Positions 1 to 8,087 of a DNA stretch of 64,000 nucleotides are shown here, piece by piece (position 1 is the first letter of the stretch; each line of letters opens with the position of its first letter). A model generated the notes under the pieces. It was not told the DNA's origin and made no database searches. It saw nothing but the letters and a program-made list of their open reading frames with translations. Both the position numbers and the translations under genes were made by a program. Origin of the DNA: Pseudoxanthomonas sp. 3HH-4 (GTDB lineage Bacteria; Pseudomonadota; Gammaproteobacteria; Xanthomonadales; Xanthomonadaceae); the NCBI RefSeq assembly GCF_006716465.1, contig NZ_VFPB01000001.1, positions 450,483 through 514,482 of the forward strand, written 5' to 3'.

Positions 1-2889
1 TCCACCACCGATGCGCTGCCGGTGATGGTGGTGGGCGCGGAGCAGATCGATGCCGCCGGTGCGATCTCCGGCGACGAACTGATGCGCACCATCCCGCAGA
101 TGGGCGACGTGCTGTTCGATGCGTCCAACAATCCGCAGACCAGCAACGCGGCGCGCGGCGACGTCAATTCGGTCAACCTCCGCTCGCTCGGCGTCGGCAA
201 CACCCTGGTGCTGCTCAACGGCCGCCGGCTGGTGCAGCACCCGACCAGCCAGGGTACGTCGGACACGGGCACCGTGCCCGTGCAGAGTTTCAATTCGAAT
301 GCGTTGCCGGTGTCGGGCCTGGACCGCATGGAGATCCTGCTGGACGGTGCGGCCGCGATCTACGGCGCCGATGCCGTGGCTGGTGTGGTGAACACCGTGC
401 TGCAGACCGACTTCGACGGCGTCAGCGCCAGCACGCGCTATGGCAGTGCCGAAGGCACCGGCATGCACGAATTCGAGGTCAACCTGTTCGCGGGCCACAA
501 CTACGACCGCGGCAACGTGTCGGCATTCCTCAACTACACCGACCGCTCGGAACTGATGGCGGCCGACCAGGACTTCACCGAGACGGACGATCTGCGCGGA
601 CTGTTCGCGGACTATCCGGACTTCGCCGGCCTGTCCTCGCTAGACGGCCGCTCCTCGCACACGCCGTGGGCGCGCCTGAGCGTCGGACCGCGTGCGGTGA
701 TCCGCTCCAACGGGACGGCGGTGACCAACAGTTCCGGCGCCTTTCGCATACAGCCGTCGGACTTCGGCTGCGGCGCCAGCCTCGGCAACGACCTGTGCCT
801 GTCCAGTGGCAACCACAACTTCAACACCACCAATCGGGAGATGCGCTACGACACGCGCCACGGCACCACGGTGCGGCCGTCGGTGGAGCGCATCAACCTG
901 TTCCTCACCGGTCATCACGAGATCAGCGACAGCGTGGAGGCCTTCGGTGAAGTCGGCTTCTACCAGGCGGTCAGCGAGGCCCTGCAGCCGCCGGTGGTCA
1001 ACCTCAACAGCCTGTGGATCCCGGCCAGCAATTACTGGAATCCGTTCGGCGCGGCCACGCTGCCCGACGGCACGCCGAATCCGAACCGCCTGCCGGGATT
1101 GACCAACGTGCCCGCCGCCGGCCTGCCGGTGCAGATGAGCAACTACCGCTACGTCGACACCGGCTTCCAGCGCGTGCGCGTGGAGAACTACCAGGCGCGC
1201 TTCCTCGCCGGCCTGCGCGGCGAATGGAGCGGCTGGAACTGGGAGACCGCACTGCTCTACTCCGAGGCCGAAGCCGAAGACCGCTCGCCCAACATCAACA
1301 TGACCCTGCTGCAGCAGCAGCTGGCGCTGTCCACGCCGGATGCGTACAACCCGTTCAGCGGCGGCTGCGTGGCCACGCCGACCTACGGCGATTGCTCGCC
1401 CAGTTCGCAGGCGGCGATCGACGGCATCGTGTTCGATCTGGTGCGCGAGTCGCGTACCACGCTGACCATGGCCGATTTCAAGATGAACCGCGGCGACCTG
1501 TTTGCGCTGCCTGCCGGCAATGTCGGCATCGCCTTCGGTGCCGAAGCGCGCCGCGAAACGCAACGCGACGACCGCGATGCCAACCTCGACGGCACGTACA
1601 CGTTCACCGACATGGTGACCGGCGCCACCAACCTCAGCAACGTCGCGGCCGTCAGTCCGAACCCCGATACGCGCGGCTCGCGCAACGTGGGTTCGGCCTA
1701 CATCGAGTTTGCTTTACCGCTGGTGTCGGGGGACATGGGCATTCCGCTGGTGCATCGCCTGGACATGCAGTTGGCAGGTCGCTACGAGCACTATTCCGAC
1801 TTCGGCTCCGTCGCCAAGCCCAAGGTCGCGCTGGCCTGGGACCTGGTGGAAGGCCTGCGCCTGCGCGGCTCGTACTCCGAAGGTTTCCGTGCGCCCAACC
1901 TCGAGCAGACCAACGCCACCCAGTACGCGCGCCTGGCCAGCGGCGTGGACCATATCCGTTGCGAAGCCGACCTTCGCGCCGGCCGTATCGCGTCGTTCAG
2001 CGAGTGCGGCCAGAGCACGTCGGGTGCCTCGCTGCTGGTGGCCGGCAACCCGGACCTGGAGCCGGAGGAAAGCACCAACACCTCGTTCGGCGTGGTGTTC
2101 CAGCCGACCTTCATCCCGGAGCGCTTCGGCAGCTTCACCGTCACGGTCGACCGCTGGAAGATCAAGCAGGAACAGATCGTCGGCTTGCTGGGAGCGCAGA
2201 CCGCGCTGACGGTGGACTACCTGGCGCGCGTTGGCGGGGGCAGCAACCCGCTGGTGGTGCGTGACGCGCCCACGCAGGAGGACATCGACGCCTTCGCCGG
2301 CACCGGCATCGACCCGGTCGGCCAGGTCATCGCCATCAACGACCGCTTCATCAACCTGCAGCCGCAGACCGCAGGCGGGCTGGACTTCGGCGTGGACTGG
2401 TCGCTGCGGCGCACGCGCTTCGGCTCGTTCTCGGTCAACCTCAACGCGACGCGCCTGCTGGAATTCACGCGCGATCCGGGCGATATCGTCAATGCGCTCT
2501 ATGCAGCACGCGCCGCGGGCACGATCGATCCGCTGACACCGTTGCCGGACTCCACCCGGCTGATCGGCCAGAACGGCCGGCCGGAGTGGCGTGCGACCGG
2601 TTCGCTGACGTGGAACAAGTCCGCATGGCGCGTGGGCTACTCTGCGCAGTACATGAGTTCATTCGAACAGCCGCAGCTGCTCGGCATCTCCGGCGATCCC
2701 TGGGTCGTCGAGGACCGGCTGACGCACAACCTTTACGGCCAGTATCGCTTCGTCGACGGCACCGCGGTGCGCCTGGGCGTGCGCGACCTGACCGACGAGG
2801 GCCCGTCGCTGGCCGATGGCGGCTATCGCGGTTCGCTGCACAATCCGTGGGGCCGATACTGGTACGTCAATATCAGCCGGTCGTTCTGA
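1..2889 (+). CDS. TonB-dependent outer-membrane receptor (5' end outside window)
   Basis: TonB-dependent receptor that would import a bound ligand across the outer membrane using TonB energy. The frame is open to the left edge, so the signal peptide, any TonB box and the start of the plug are missing; 962 codons remain. The first ~130 residues are plug domain (LRSLGVGNTLVLLNGRRLV, MEILLDGAAAIYGADAVAGV), the rest is a 22-strand-type barrel (GLRLRGSYSEGFRAPNLEQ, NPDLEPEESTNTSFGV). The last residue is Phe (YVNISRSF), as expected for BAM recognition. The plug style matches the large Xanthomonadaceae receptors often annotated for peptides or glycans; the substrate cannot be read. A hydrolase gene starts 13 bases downstream and is probably co-transcribed. 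Confidence 0.95.
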   Translation, partial: STTDALPVMVVGAEQIDAAGAISGDELMRTIPQMGDVLFDASNNPQTSNAARGDVNSVNLRSLGVGNTLVLLNGRRLVQHPTSQGTSDTGTVPVQSFNSNALPVSGLDRMEILLDGAAAIYGADAVAGVVNTVLQTDFDGVSASTRYGSAEGTGMHEFEVNLFAGHNYDRGNVSAFLNYTDRSELMAADQDFTETDDLRGLFADYPDFAGLSSLDGRSSHTPWARLSVGPRAVIRSNGTAVTNSSGAFRIQPSDFGCGASLGNDLCLSSGNHNFNTTNREMRYDTRHGTTVRPSVERINLFLTGHHEISDSVEAFGEVGFYQAVSEALQPPVVNLNSLWIPASNYWNPFGAATLPDGTPNPNRLPGLTNVPAAGLPVQMSNYRYVDTGFQRVRVENYQARFLAGLRGEWSGWNWETALLYSEAEAEDRSPNINMTLLQQQLALSTPDAYNPFSGGCVATPTYGDCSPSSQAAIDGIVFDLVRESRTTLTMADFKMNRGDLFALPAGNVGIAFGAEARRETQRDDRDANLDGTYTFTDMVTGATNLSNVAAVSPNPDTRGSRNVGSAYIEFALPLVSGDMGIPLVHRLDMQLAGRYEHYSDFGSVAKPKVALAWDLVEGLRLRGSYSEGFRAPNLEQTNATQYARLASGVDHIRCEADLRAGRIASFSECGQSTSGASLLVAGNPDLEPEESTNTSFGVVFQPTFIPERFGSFTVTVDRWKIKQEQIVGLLGAQTALTVDYLARVGGGSNPLVVRDAPTQEDIDAFAGTGIDPVGQVIAINDRFINLQPQTAGGLDFGVDWSLRRTRFGSFSVNLNATRLLEFTRDPGDIVNALYAARAAGTIDPLTPLPDSTRLIGQNGRPEWRATGSLTWNKSAWRVGYSAQYMSSFEQPQLLGISGDPWVVEDRLTHNLYGQYRFVDGTAVRLGVRDLTDEGPSLADGGYRGSLHNPWGRYWYVNISRSF

Positions 2890-2902
2890 GGAAGCCGTTC
2901 CG

Positions 2903-4201
2903 ATGCGCATGAGCCGTCACTGGATCACCGTCGCGTTCGCCGTGCTGGGTGCCGCCGCGCTGCCGGGCAGCGCGGCGGCGGCTAATGCGGAGGCAACGTT
3001 CGCGCCGGTCGCCTGTCCGGCCTCGGTCGGCCCGCAGGTCGACTGCCACGAGGCGCAGGACGCGAACGGCGCCTGGCTGATGGTGGCGATGCCGCGCACC
3101 TGGAACCGCAAGCTGATCGTGCATGCGCACGGCGGTCCGCGGCTCGGCGCACCGCAAGCGGGGGATTCCGCCGAGGACCTCGATCGCTTCGCGGTGATGG
3201 TGCGCGCCGGCTATGCGTGGATCGGCAGCACCTACCGTCGCGGCGGCTATGGCGTACGCATGGCAGCGGCCGACGCGGACGTCAGCCGCCGTGCGTTCTG
3301 GGCCCGCTGGGGCCGCCCGGAGCGCACGCTGCTGCATGGACAGTCGTGGGGCGGCAACGTGGCGGCGAAGGCAGCCGAGCTGTATGCGCTCGACATCGAT
3401 GGGCACGCCAACTACGACGGCGTGCTGGCCACCAACGGCATGCTGTTCGGCGGCACGCGCGGCTACGGCTTCCGCGCGGACCTGCGCGCGGTGTACCAGT
3501 ACTACTGCCGCAACCATCCGGCAGCAGAGGAAGCGCAGTATCCGCTCTGGCAAGGCCTGCCTGCCGGTGCACGGATGACGCGCGACGATCTGCGCGCACG
3601 CGTCAACGCCTGCACCGGTGTCGATCTCGCCAAGGCGAAGCGTTCGCCCGATCAGTCGGCAAGGCTGCGCGACATCCTCGCGGTGACCGGCGTCGCCGAG
3701 AAGCAGCTCTTTTCCCACCTGGCCTGGGGCACGTTCCACTTCCAGGACGTGGTGCAGAAGCGCCTGGCCGGGCGCAATCCGTTCGACAACGCGAAGACGG
3801 TCTATCGCGGCTCGCATGACGACACGGCACTGAATGCCGGTGTCGAGCGCTTCGCCGCCGACCCTGCCGCCGTCGCCGCACTGGCCTACGACGCCGACCT
3901 CTCCGGGCTGATCGTGCTGCCCACCGTCACCGTGCACGCGCGCCACGATCCCACGGTGTCCTACGAAGCAGAAGCCGCCTATGCGGCCACCGTCGAGGCG
4001 GCCGGTCGCGGCCATCTGCTCCTGCAGGCGCTCACGGACGAACACGGCCATAGCCGCCTGCAGGATGCGACGTATCTCACCGCGCTGCAGGTGCTCGAAA
4101 ACTGGCTGGACAGCAGCGTGCGGCCACCGGCCGATGCATTCGGCGAGACTTGCGGCCGCCTGTCGCAGGCGCGCGAAGGCTGCCGCTTCATCGCGCCCTG
4201 A
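2903..4201 (+). CDS. Secreted alpha/beta hydrolase
   Basis: Predicted exported serine hydrolase, 432 residues. A signal peptide covers about residues 1-28 (hydrophobic core then ALPGSAAAANA). An oxyanion-hole type motif HAHGGPR lies at 74-80 and the nucleophile elbow GQSWGGN puts Ser at about 148. HARHDPTVSYEAE and DEHGHSRL near the C-terminus fit the acid and His of the triad. The start at 2903 is chosen because GAGGAA lies about 9 bases upstream and it gives the signal peptide; the next in-frame ATG at 2909 is also possible. It follows the TonB receptor by 13 bases, so it may process the ligand taken up by that receptor. The substrate (peptide, ester or other) is not known. Confidence 0.85.
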   Translation: MRMSRHWITVAFAVLGAAALPGSAAAANAEATFAPVACPASVGPQVDCHEAQDANGAWLMVAMPRTWNRKLIVHAHGGPRLGAPQAGDSAEDLDRFAVMVRAGYAWIGSTYRRGGYGVRMAAADADVSRRAFWARWGRPERTLLHGQSWGGNVAAKAAELYALDIDGHANYDGVLATNGMLFGGTRGYGFRADLRAVYQYYCRNHPAAEEAQYPLWQGLPAGARMTRDDLRARVNACTGVDLAKAKRSPDQSARLRDILAVTGVAEKQLFSHLAWGTFHFQDVVQKRLAGRNPFDNAKTVYRGSHDDTALNAGVERFAADPAAVAALAYDADLSGLIVLPTVTVHARHDPTVSYEAEAAYAATVEAAGRGHLLLQALTDEHGHSRLQDATYLTALQVLENWLDSSVRPPADAFGETCGRLSQAREGCRFIAP

Positions 4202-4316
4202 GGCGCGCCTGCACGCGCCACGCGTGACGCAGCGCCGCAATCGGCCGGGTCCGGCCATCACGGGGAAGGAGTAGAATCGCTGCTCCCCCGCCTTCACCAC
4301 AGGCACCGTTTCCGCA

Positions 4317-6614
4317 ATGACGAACGACGATTTCAAGCAGGCCGCGCTGGAATACCACCGCCTGTCTCCGCCCGGCAAGATCAAGGTCGCGCCGACCAAG
4401 CCGATGCTCACCCAGCGTGACCTGGCGCTGGCGTACTCGCCGGGCGTGGCCTACGCCTGCGAGGCCATCGTCGAGGATCCCAACACCGCCAGCGAGCTCA
4501 CCGCGCGCGGCAACCTGGTGGCCGTGGTCACCAACGGCACCGCCGTGCTCGGGCTCGGCAACATCGGTCCGCTGGCCGGCAAGCCGGTGATGGAAGGCAA
4601 GGGCGTGCTGTTCCAGAAGTTCGCCGGCATCGACGTGTTCGACATCGAGATCAACGAGACCGACCCGGACAAGCTGGTCGACATCATCGCCTCGCTCGAG
4701 CCGACCTTCGGCGGCATCAACCTGGAAGACATCAAGGCGCCGGAATGCTTCATCGTCGAGCGCAAGCTGCGCGAGCGGATGAGCATCCCGGTGTTCCATG
4801 ACGACCAGCACGGCACCGCGATCATCGTCGGCGCAGCGGTGGTCAACGCGCTGGAAGTGGTCGGCAAGAAGATCGGCGACGTGAAGCTGGCCACCAGTGG
4901 CGCTGGCGCCGCCGGCATCGCCTGCCTGGACATGCTCGTCGCACTGGGCCTGAAGCCGGAGAACATCCTGGCCTTCGACCGTGACGGCGTCATCTACACC
5001 GGCCGTCCCAATCTGGACCCGGACAAGGCGCGTTACGCGCGTCCGACCGACAAGCGCACGCTGGCGGAGATCGTCGATGGTGCGGACATCTTCCTGGGCC
5101 TGTCGGCCGGCGGCATCCTCAAGCCGGAGATGGTCGCCACGATGGCCGACAAGCCGGTCATCCTGGCGCTGGCCAATCCGAATCCCGAGATCTCGCCAGC
5201 CGATGCCAAGGCCGTGCGTCCGGACGCGATCATCGGCACCGGCCGCAGCGATTACCCGAACCAGGTCAACAACGCGCTCTGCTTTCCGTACATATTCCGC
5301 GGCGCGCTGGACGTGGGCGCCACGGTCATCAATGAAGAGATGAAGGTCGCGTGCGTGCATGCGATCGCCAAGCTGGCGCGGCGTGAAGCCTCCGACCTGG
5401 GCAGCGCCTACGGCGACGACGTGCCGTGCTTCGGCCCCGAATACCTGATCCCGCGCCCGTTCGATCCGCGCCTGCTGGTGGAAGTCGCCGCGGCGGTGGC
5501 GCAGGCTGCGATGGATTCCGGCGTGGCACTGCGCCCGATCCCGGACATGTGGGCCTACCGCGAGAAGCTGGGCCAGTTCGTCTACCGCACCAGCCTGATG
5601 ATGAAGCCGGTCTACGACCGCGCGCGTGCCGACAAGAAGCGCGTGGTCTATGCCGAGGGCGAAGAGGAGACCGTGCTGCGCGCCGTGCAGACCGTGATCG
5701 ACGAAGGCCTGGCCTTCCCGATCCTGATCGGCCGCCCCGAGGTGATCGATGCGCGCATCGAGCGCCTGGGTCTGCGCATGCGCGCGGGCGTGGATTTCGA
5801 GCTGACCAACCAGAACGACGATCCCCGCTTCAACGACTACTGGCAGCACTACCACGCGCTGACCGCACGCCGTGGCGTGACGCCGGCGGCGGCGAAGAAC
5901 CTGATGCGCTCGCGGCCCACGCTGATCGCCGCCGTGATGGTGGCGCGCGGTGAAGCCGATGCGCTGGTCAGCGGCATCGTCGGCCGCTTCCACAAGAAGC
6001 TCGGCTACGTGCGCAGCGTGATTCCGCTGGACCCGGGCGTACAGTCGACCTCGGCGATGACCGGCGTGATCAACAACCAGGGCGCGTACTTCTTCCTGGA
6101 CACGCACGTGCAGGACAACCCGACCGCCGAGCAGATCGCCGAGGCTACGCTGCAGGCCGCGTACCGGCTGAAGCTGTTCGGCATCGAGCCGCGCATCGCG
6201 CTGCTGTCGCACGCCAACTTCGGCAGCCACGAGACCGCCAGTGCGGTGAAGATGCGGCATGTGCGCGAACTGCTGCTCAAGCGCAAGCCGGATCTCAACG
6301 TCGACGGCGAGATGCAGGGCGACACCGCCTGGGATGAAGTGCTGCGCAACCGCATCATGCCGGGCAGCACGCTGACCGGGCGCGCCAACCTGTTCGTGCT
6401 GCCCAACCTGGACGCGGCCAACATCACCTACAACATGGTGCGCGTGGTCACCGACGGCGTGGCCATCGGCCCGATCCTGATGGGCATCTCCAAGCCGGTG
6501 CACATCCTGACCACCAGCGCCACGCCGCGCCGCGTCATCAACATGACCGCGATCGCCGCCGTGGACGCGCAGATCCGCCAGCAGCGCGAAGCCGAGCGCA
6601 ACGGGCCGGGTTGA
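4317..6614 (+). CDS. maeB: NADP-dependent malic enzyme with C-terminal phosphotransacetylase-like domain
   Basis: Oxidative decarboxylation of malate to pyruvate with NAD(P)H formation, cytoplasmic. 765 residues is the usual length of MaeB-type multidomain enzymes. Malic enzyme motifs: YSPGVA at 40-45, NLEDIKAPE at 135-143, FHDDQHGTA at 160-168, then a Rossmann segment with [14 protein letters not shown] near 195-208. From about residue 430 the protein is a phosphotransacetylase-like domain ([28 protein letters not shown]), which in characterised MaeB proteins is regulatory, responding to acetyl-CoA, rather than a real transacetylase. The gene stands alone between a short upstream gap and a strong terminator. 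NADP preference is inferred from the family. Confidence 0.95.
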   Translation: MTNDDFKQAALEYHRLSPPGKIKVAPTKPMLTQRDLALAYSPGVAYACEAIVEDPNTASELTARGNLVAVVTNGTAVLGLGNIGPLAGKPVMEGKGVLFQKFAGIDVFDIEINETDPDKLVDIIASLEPTFGGINLEDIKAPECFIVERKLRERMSIPVFHDDQHGTAIIVGAAVVNALEVVGKKIGDVKLATSGAGAAGIACLDMLVALGLKPENILAFDRDGVIYTGRPNLDPDKARYARPTDKRTLAEIVDGADIFLGLSAGGILKPEMVATMADKPVILALANPNPEISPADAKAVRPDAIIGTGRSDYPNQVNNALCFPYIFRGALDVGATVINEEMKVACVHAIAKLARREASDLGSAYGDDVPCFGPEYLIPRPFDPRLLVEVAAAVAQAAMDSGVALRPIPDMWAYREKLGQFVYRTSLMMKPVYDRARADKKRVVYAEGEEETVLRAVQTVIDEGLAFPILIGRPEVIDARIERLGLRMRAGVDFELTNQNDDPRFNDYWQHYHALTARRGVTPAAAKNLMRSRPTLIAAVMVARGEADALVSGIVGRFHKKLGYVRSVIPLDPGVQSTSAMTGVINNQGAYFFLDTHVQDNPTAEQIAEATLQAAYRLKLFGIEPRIALLSHANFGSHETASAVKMRHVRELLLKRKPDLNVDGEMQGDTAWDEVLRNRIMPGSTLTGRANLFVLPNLDAANITYNMVRVVTDGVAIGPILMGISKPVHILTTSATPRRVINMTAIAAVDAQIRQQREAERNGPG

Positions 6615-6634
6615 TCGGCCGGCATGAGGAAAAG

Positions 6635-6661
6635 AAAACGCCCCGCATGGGGCGTTTTTTT
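6635..6661 (+). terminator. Rho-independent terminator of the malic enzyme gene
   Basis: Stem AAAACGCCCC / GGGGCGTTTT with a GCAT loop, followed by more T residues. It starts 21 bases after the stop codon. The A-run before the stem means it could also work on the minus strand, but the minus-strand operon ending at 6767 is separated from it by the repeat. Confidence 0.9.
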
Positions 6662-6674
6662 CTGTGGATGCCAT

Positions 6675-6758
6675 GTAGGAGCGACGTGAGTCGCGACCGC
6701 ATGCCTTCAGACATCATGGGCGCTTGATTCATGCGGTCGCGACTTACGTCGCTCCTAC
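6675..6758. repeat. REP-like inverted repeat
   Basis: Two 28-base arms (6675-6702 and 6731-6758) are reverse complements with one mismatch, around a 28-base spacer. The arms begin GTAGGAGCGACGTGAGTCGC. This GTAGGAGCGAC...GTCGCGAC type of element is widespread in intergenic DNA of Xanthomonadaceae. It lies between the converging ends of the malic enzyme gene and the first STAS gene. The transcript would form a long hairpin. Copy number in the genome cannot be seen here. Confidence 0.85.
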
Positions 6759-6766
6759 ACGGGCAA

Positions 6767-7150
6767 TCAGGCCTCTTCCTCGCCATCCAGGATCCGCCGC
6801 TGCAGCGCATCCAGATAGGCATCGGCATCGGCGGTGGATTCGAAGATCTCGTCCATCGGCACGGCCTGGACGATCTCGATGACCTTGCGGATCTGTTCCT
6901 GCGGGTGCACCACCAGCAGGCGGCCTTCATGTGGTGCCAGGGCCTTGCGGGCCTTCAGGATGCTGCGCACGCCGGCGCTGCTGATGTAGTCCAGGTGGGC
7001 CAGGTCCAGCACCAGCGCCTGCGGGCGTGCAGCCAGCATCGGTGCCAGCCGTTCGTCCAGCTGCGCGTGGCTGACGGTGTCCAGGCGGCCGCTGAGCAGC
7101 ACGTACTGGTTGCCGTTGACCGGCGGATAGATCTCAATCTCCAGCGTCAT
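6767..7150 (-). CDS. STAS-domain anti-sigma factor antagonist (first copy)
   Basis: Single STAS domain of 127 residues, the size of SpoIIAA/RsbV proteins. These bind an RsbW-type kinase when unphosphorylated and release its partner sigma factor or effector. The phospho-site loop reads LDYISSAGVRSILKAR; Ser58 aligns with the phosphorylated Ser of RsbV, and the residue before it is Ser where RsbV has Asp. It is last in a minus-strand set after a second STAS gene (112-base gap), an RsbW-like kinase and a SpoIIE phosphatase. The C-terminus is acidic (DGEEEA). No sigma factor gene is adjacent, so the output is unknown. Confidence 0.9.
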   Translation of the reverse strand: MTLEIEIYPPVNGNQYVLLSGRLDTVSHAQLDERLAPMLAARPQALVLDLAHLDYISSAGVRSILKARKALAPHEGRLLVVHPQEQIRKVIEIVQAVPMDEIFESTADADAYLDALQRRILDGEEEA

Positions 7151-7263
7151 CGGGCATCTCGGTGATCCGGATATGCCGGGTGGGGGAGCCCGGGAGGGAG
7201 GGGAGTGACGCTGGATCGTAAATCAATCGCGCGCCGGACGTACGGCCCGTGCGCGTCGCGGCG

Positions 7264-7653
7264 TCAGTCGTCGTCCTCGTCGCCAGCGCGCAGTACCTTG
7301 CGCTGCATCATGTCCAGGTAGGCATCGGCTTCGGCGGTGGACGAGAAGATCTCGTTCAATGGCACGGCCTTGACCATGTCCAGCACCTTCTGGATCTGCG
7401 GCTGCGGATTGACCAGCAGCACCTTGCCGCTGTGCGGCGCCAGCGTCTTGCGTGCCTTGAAGATCGAACGGATGCCGGCGCTGCTGATGTACTCCAGCCC
7501 GGACAAGTCCAGTACCAGCGAATGCAGCTGGCGGGTCATCAGCGGTGCGAGGGCTTCGTCCAGGTCTTCGTAGGTGTGCGTGTCCAGCCGGCCAGCGAGG
7601 GTGACGCGCTGGCTGCCCTTGCCGGTCGGGTGGATGTCGATGCTGAGGCTCAT
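7264..7653 (-). CDS. STAS-domain anti-sigma factor antagonist (second copy)
   Basis: 129-residue STAS protein, a clear paralogue of the one at 6767-7150: both have GRLDT near residue 21, YISSAG with Ser58, ARK.LAPH and VKAVP/VQAVP near residue 95. Its start overlaps the stop of the RsbW-like gene by 4 bases (ATGA), so it is translationally coupled to that gene and is probably the primary antagonist of that kinase. The tail is very acidic (GDEDDD). The ATG at 7653 is chosen by this overlap and by similarity to its paralogue; the frame is open further upstream but that part lies inside the kinase gene. Confidence 0.9.
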   Translation of the reverse strand: MSLSIDIHPTGKGSQRVTLAGRLDTHTYEDLDEALAPLMTRQLHSLVLDLSGLEYISSAGIRSIFKARKTLAPHSGKVLLVNPQPQIQKVLDMVKAVPLNEIFSSTAEADAYLDMMQRKVLRAGDEDDD

Positions 7654-8087
7654 GCGTCGCTCTCCTCGGTCGGGATGCGCAGGGTCAGGCGCAGCACGTT
7701 GTAGTTGCCGATCCGCTGGTAGGCGGCTTCTTCCGCCACCTGGCGCACCAGATGCAGGCCCAGCCCGCCGGTGGGCCGGTCGAGGATGTCGGCGTCGAGA
7801 TCCGGCGGCGGCTGGTCGAGCGGATTGAACGCGGCGCCGCTTTCGCGGAACTCGAGGGTCAGCAGGTTCGCGCGGATGCCGATGTCCACGCACAGCTCGT
7901 GCTCCTCGGCACCCACGCGCGCCACATCGCCATGCTCGATCGAGTTGCTGGCCAACTCCTCCACGATCAGCCGCACGTCGCACTGGATCGCACGGCTGAC
8001 CCCGTTGTTGGCCAGCACGGCCTCCAACGACGCGTTGAGATCGTCCACGCGGGCGTGCTCACGTGGAATGAACAGTCGCATCTGCAT
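7650..8087 (-). CDS. RsbW-like anti-sigma regulatory factor (serine kinase)
   Basis: 145-residue GHKL-type ATPase domain of the RsbW/SpoIIAB family, expected to phosphorylate the neighbouring STAS proteins and to bind a partner regulator. The N-box is VEELASNSIEHG and the ATP-lid glycine motif is TGGLGLHLVRQ; both are intact. It overlaps the downstream STAS gene by 4 bases and the upstream phosphatase gene by 29 bases (8059-8087), a tight operon. This arrangement matches HsbR-HsbA, RsbU-RsbV and similar switches in Gram-negative bacteria, where the target may be an anti-sigma factor, a diguanylate cyclase or another effector. Confidence 0.9.
   Translation of the reverse strand: MQMRLFIPREHARVDDLNASLEAVLANNGVSRAIQCDVRLIVEELASNSIEHGDVARVGAEEHELCVDIGIRANLLTLEFRESGAAFNPLDQPPPDLDADILDRPTGGLGLHLVRQVAEEAAYQRIGNYNVLRLTLRIPTEESDA

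Noticed and set aside
4188-6674. 828-codon open frame antisense to the malic enzyme gene
   Set aside because: Shadow of a certain gene; low-complexity His/Arg/Gly/Val-rich translation and no start signal.
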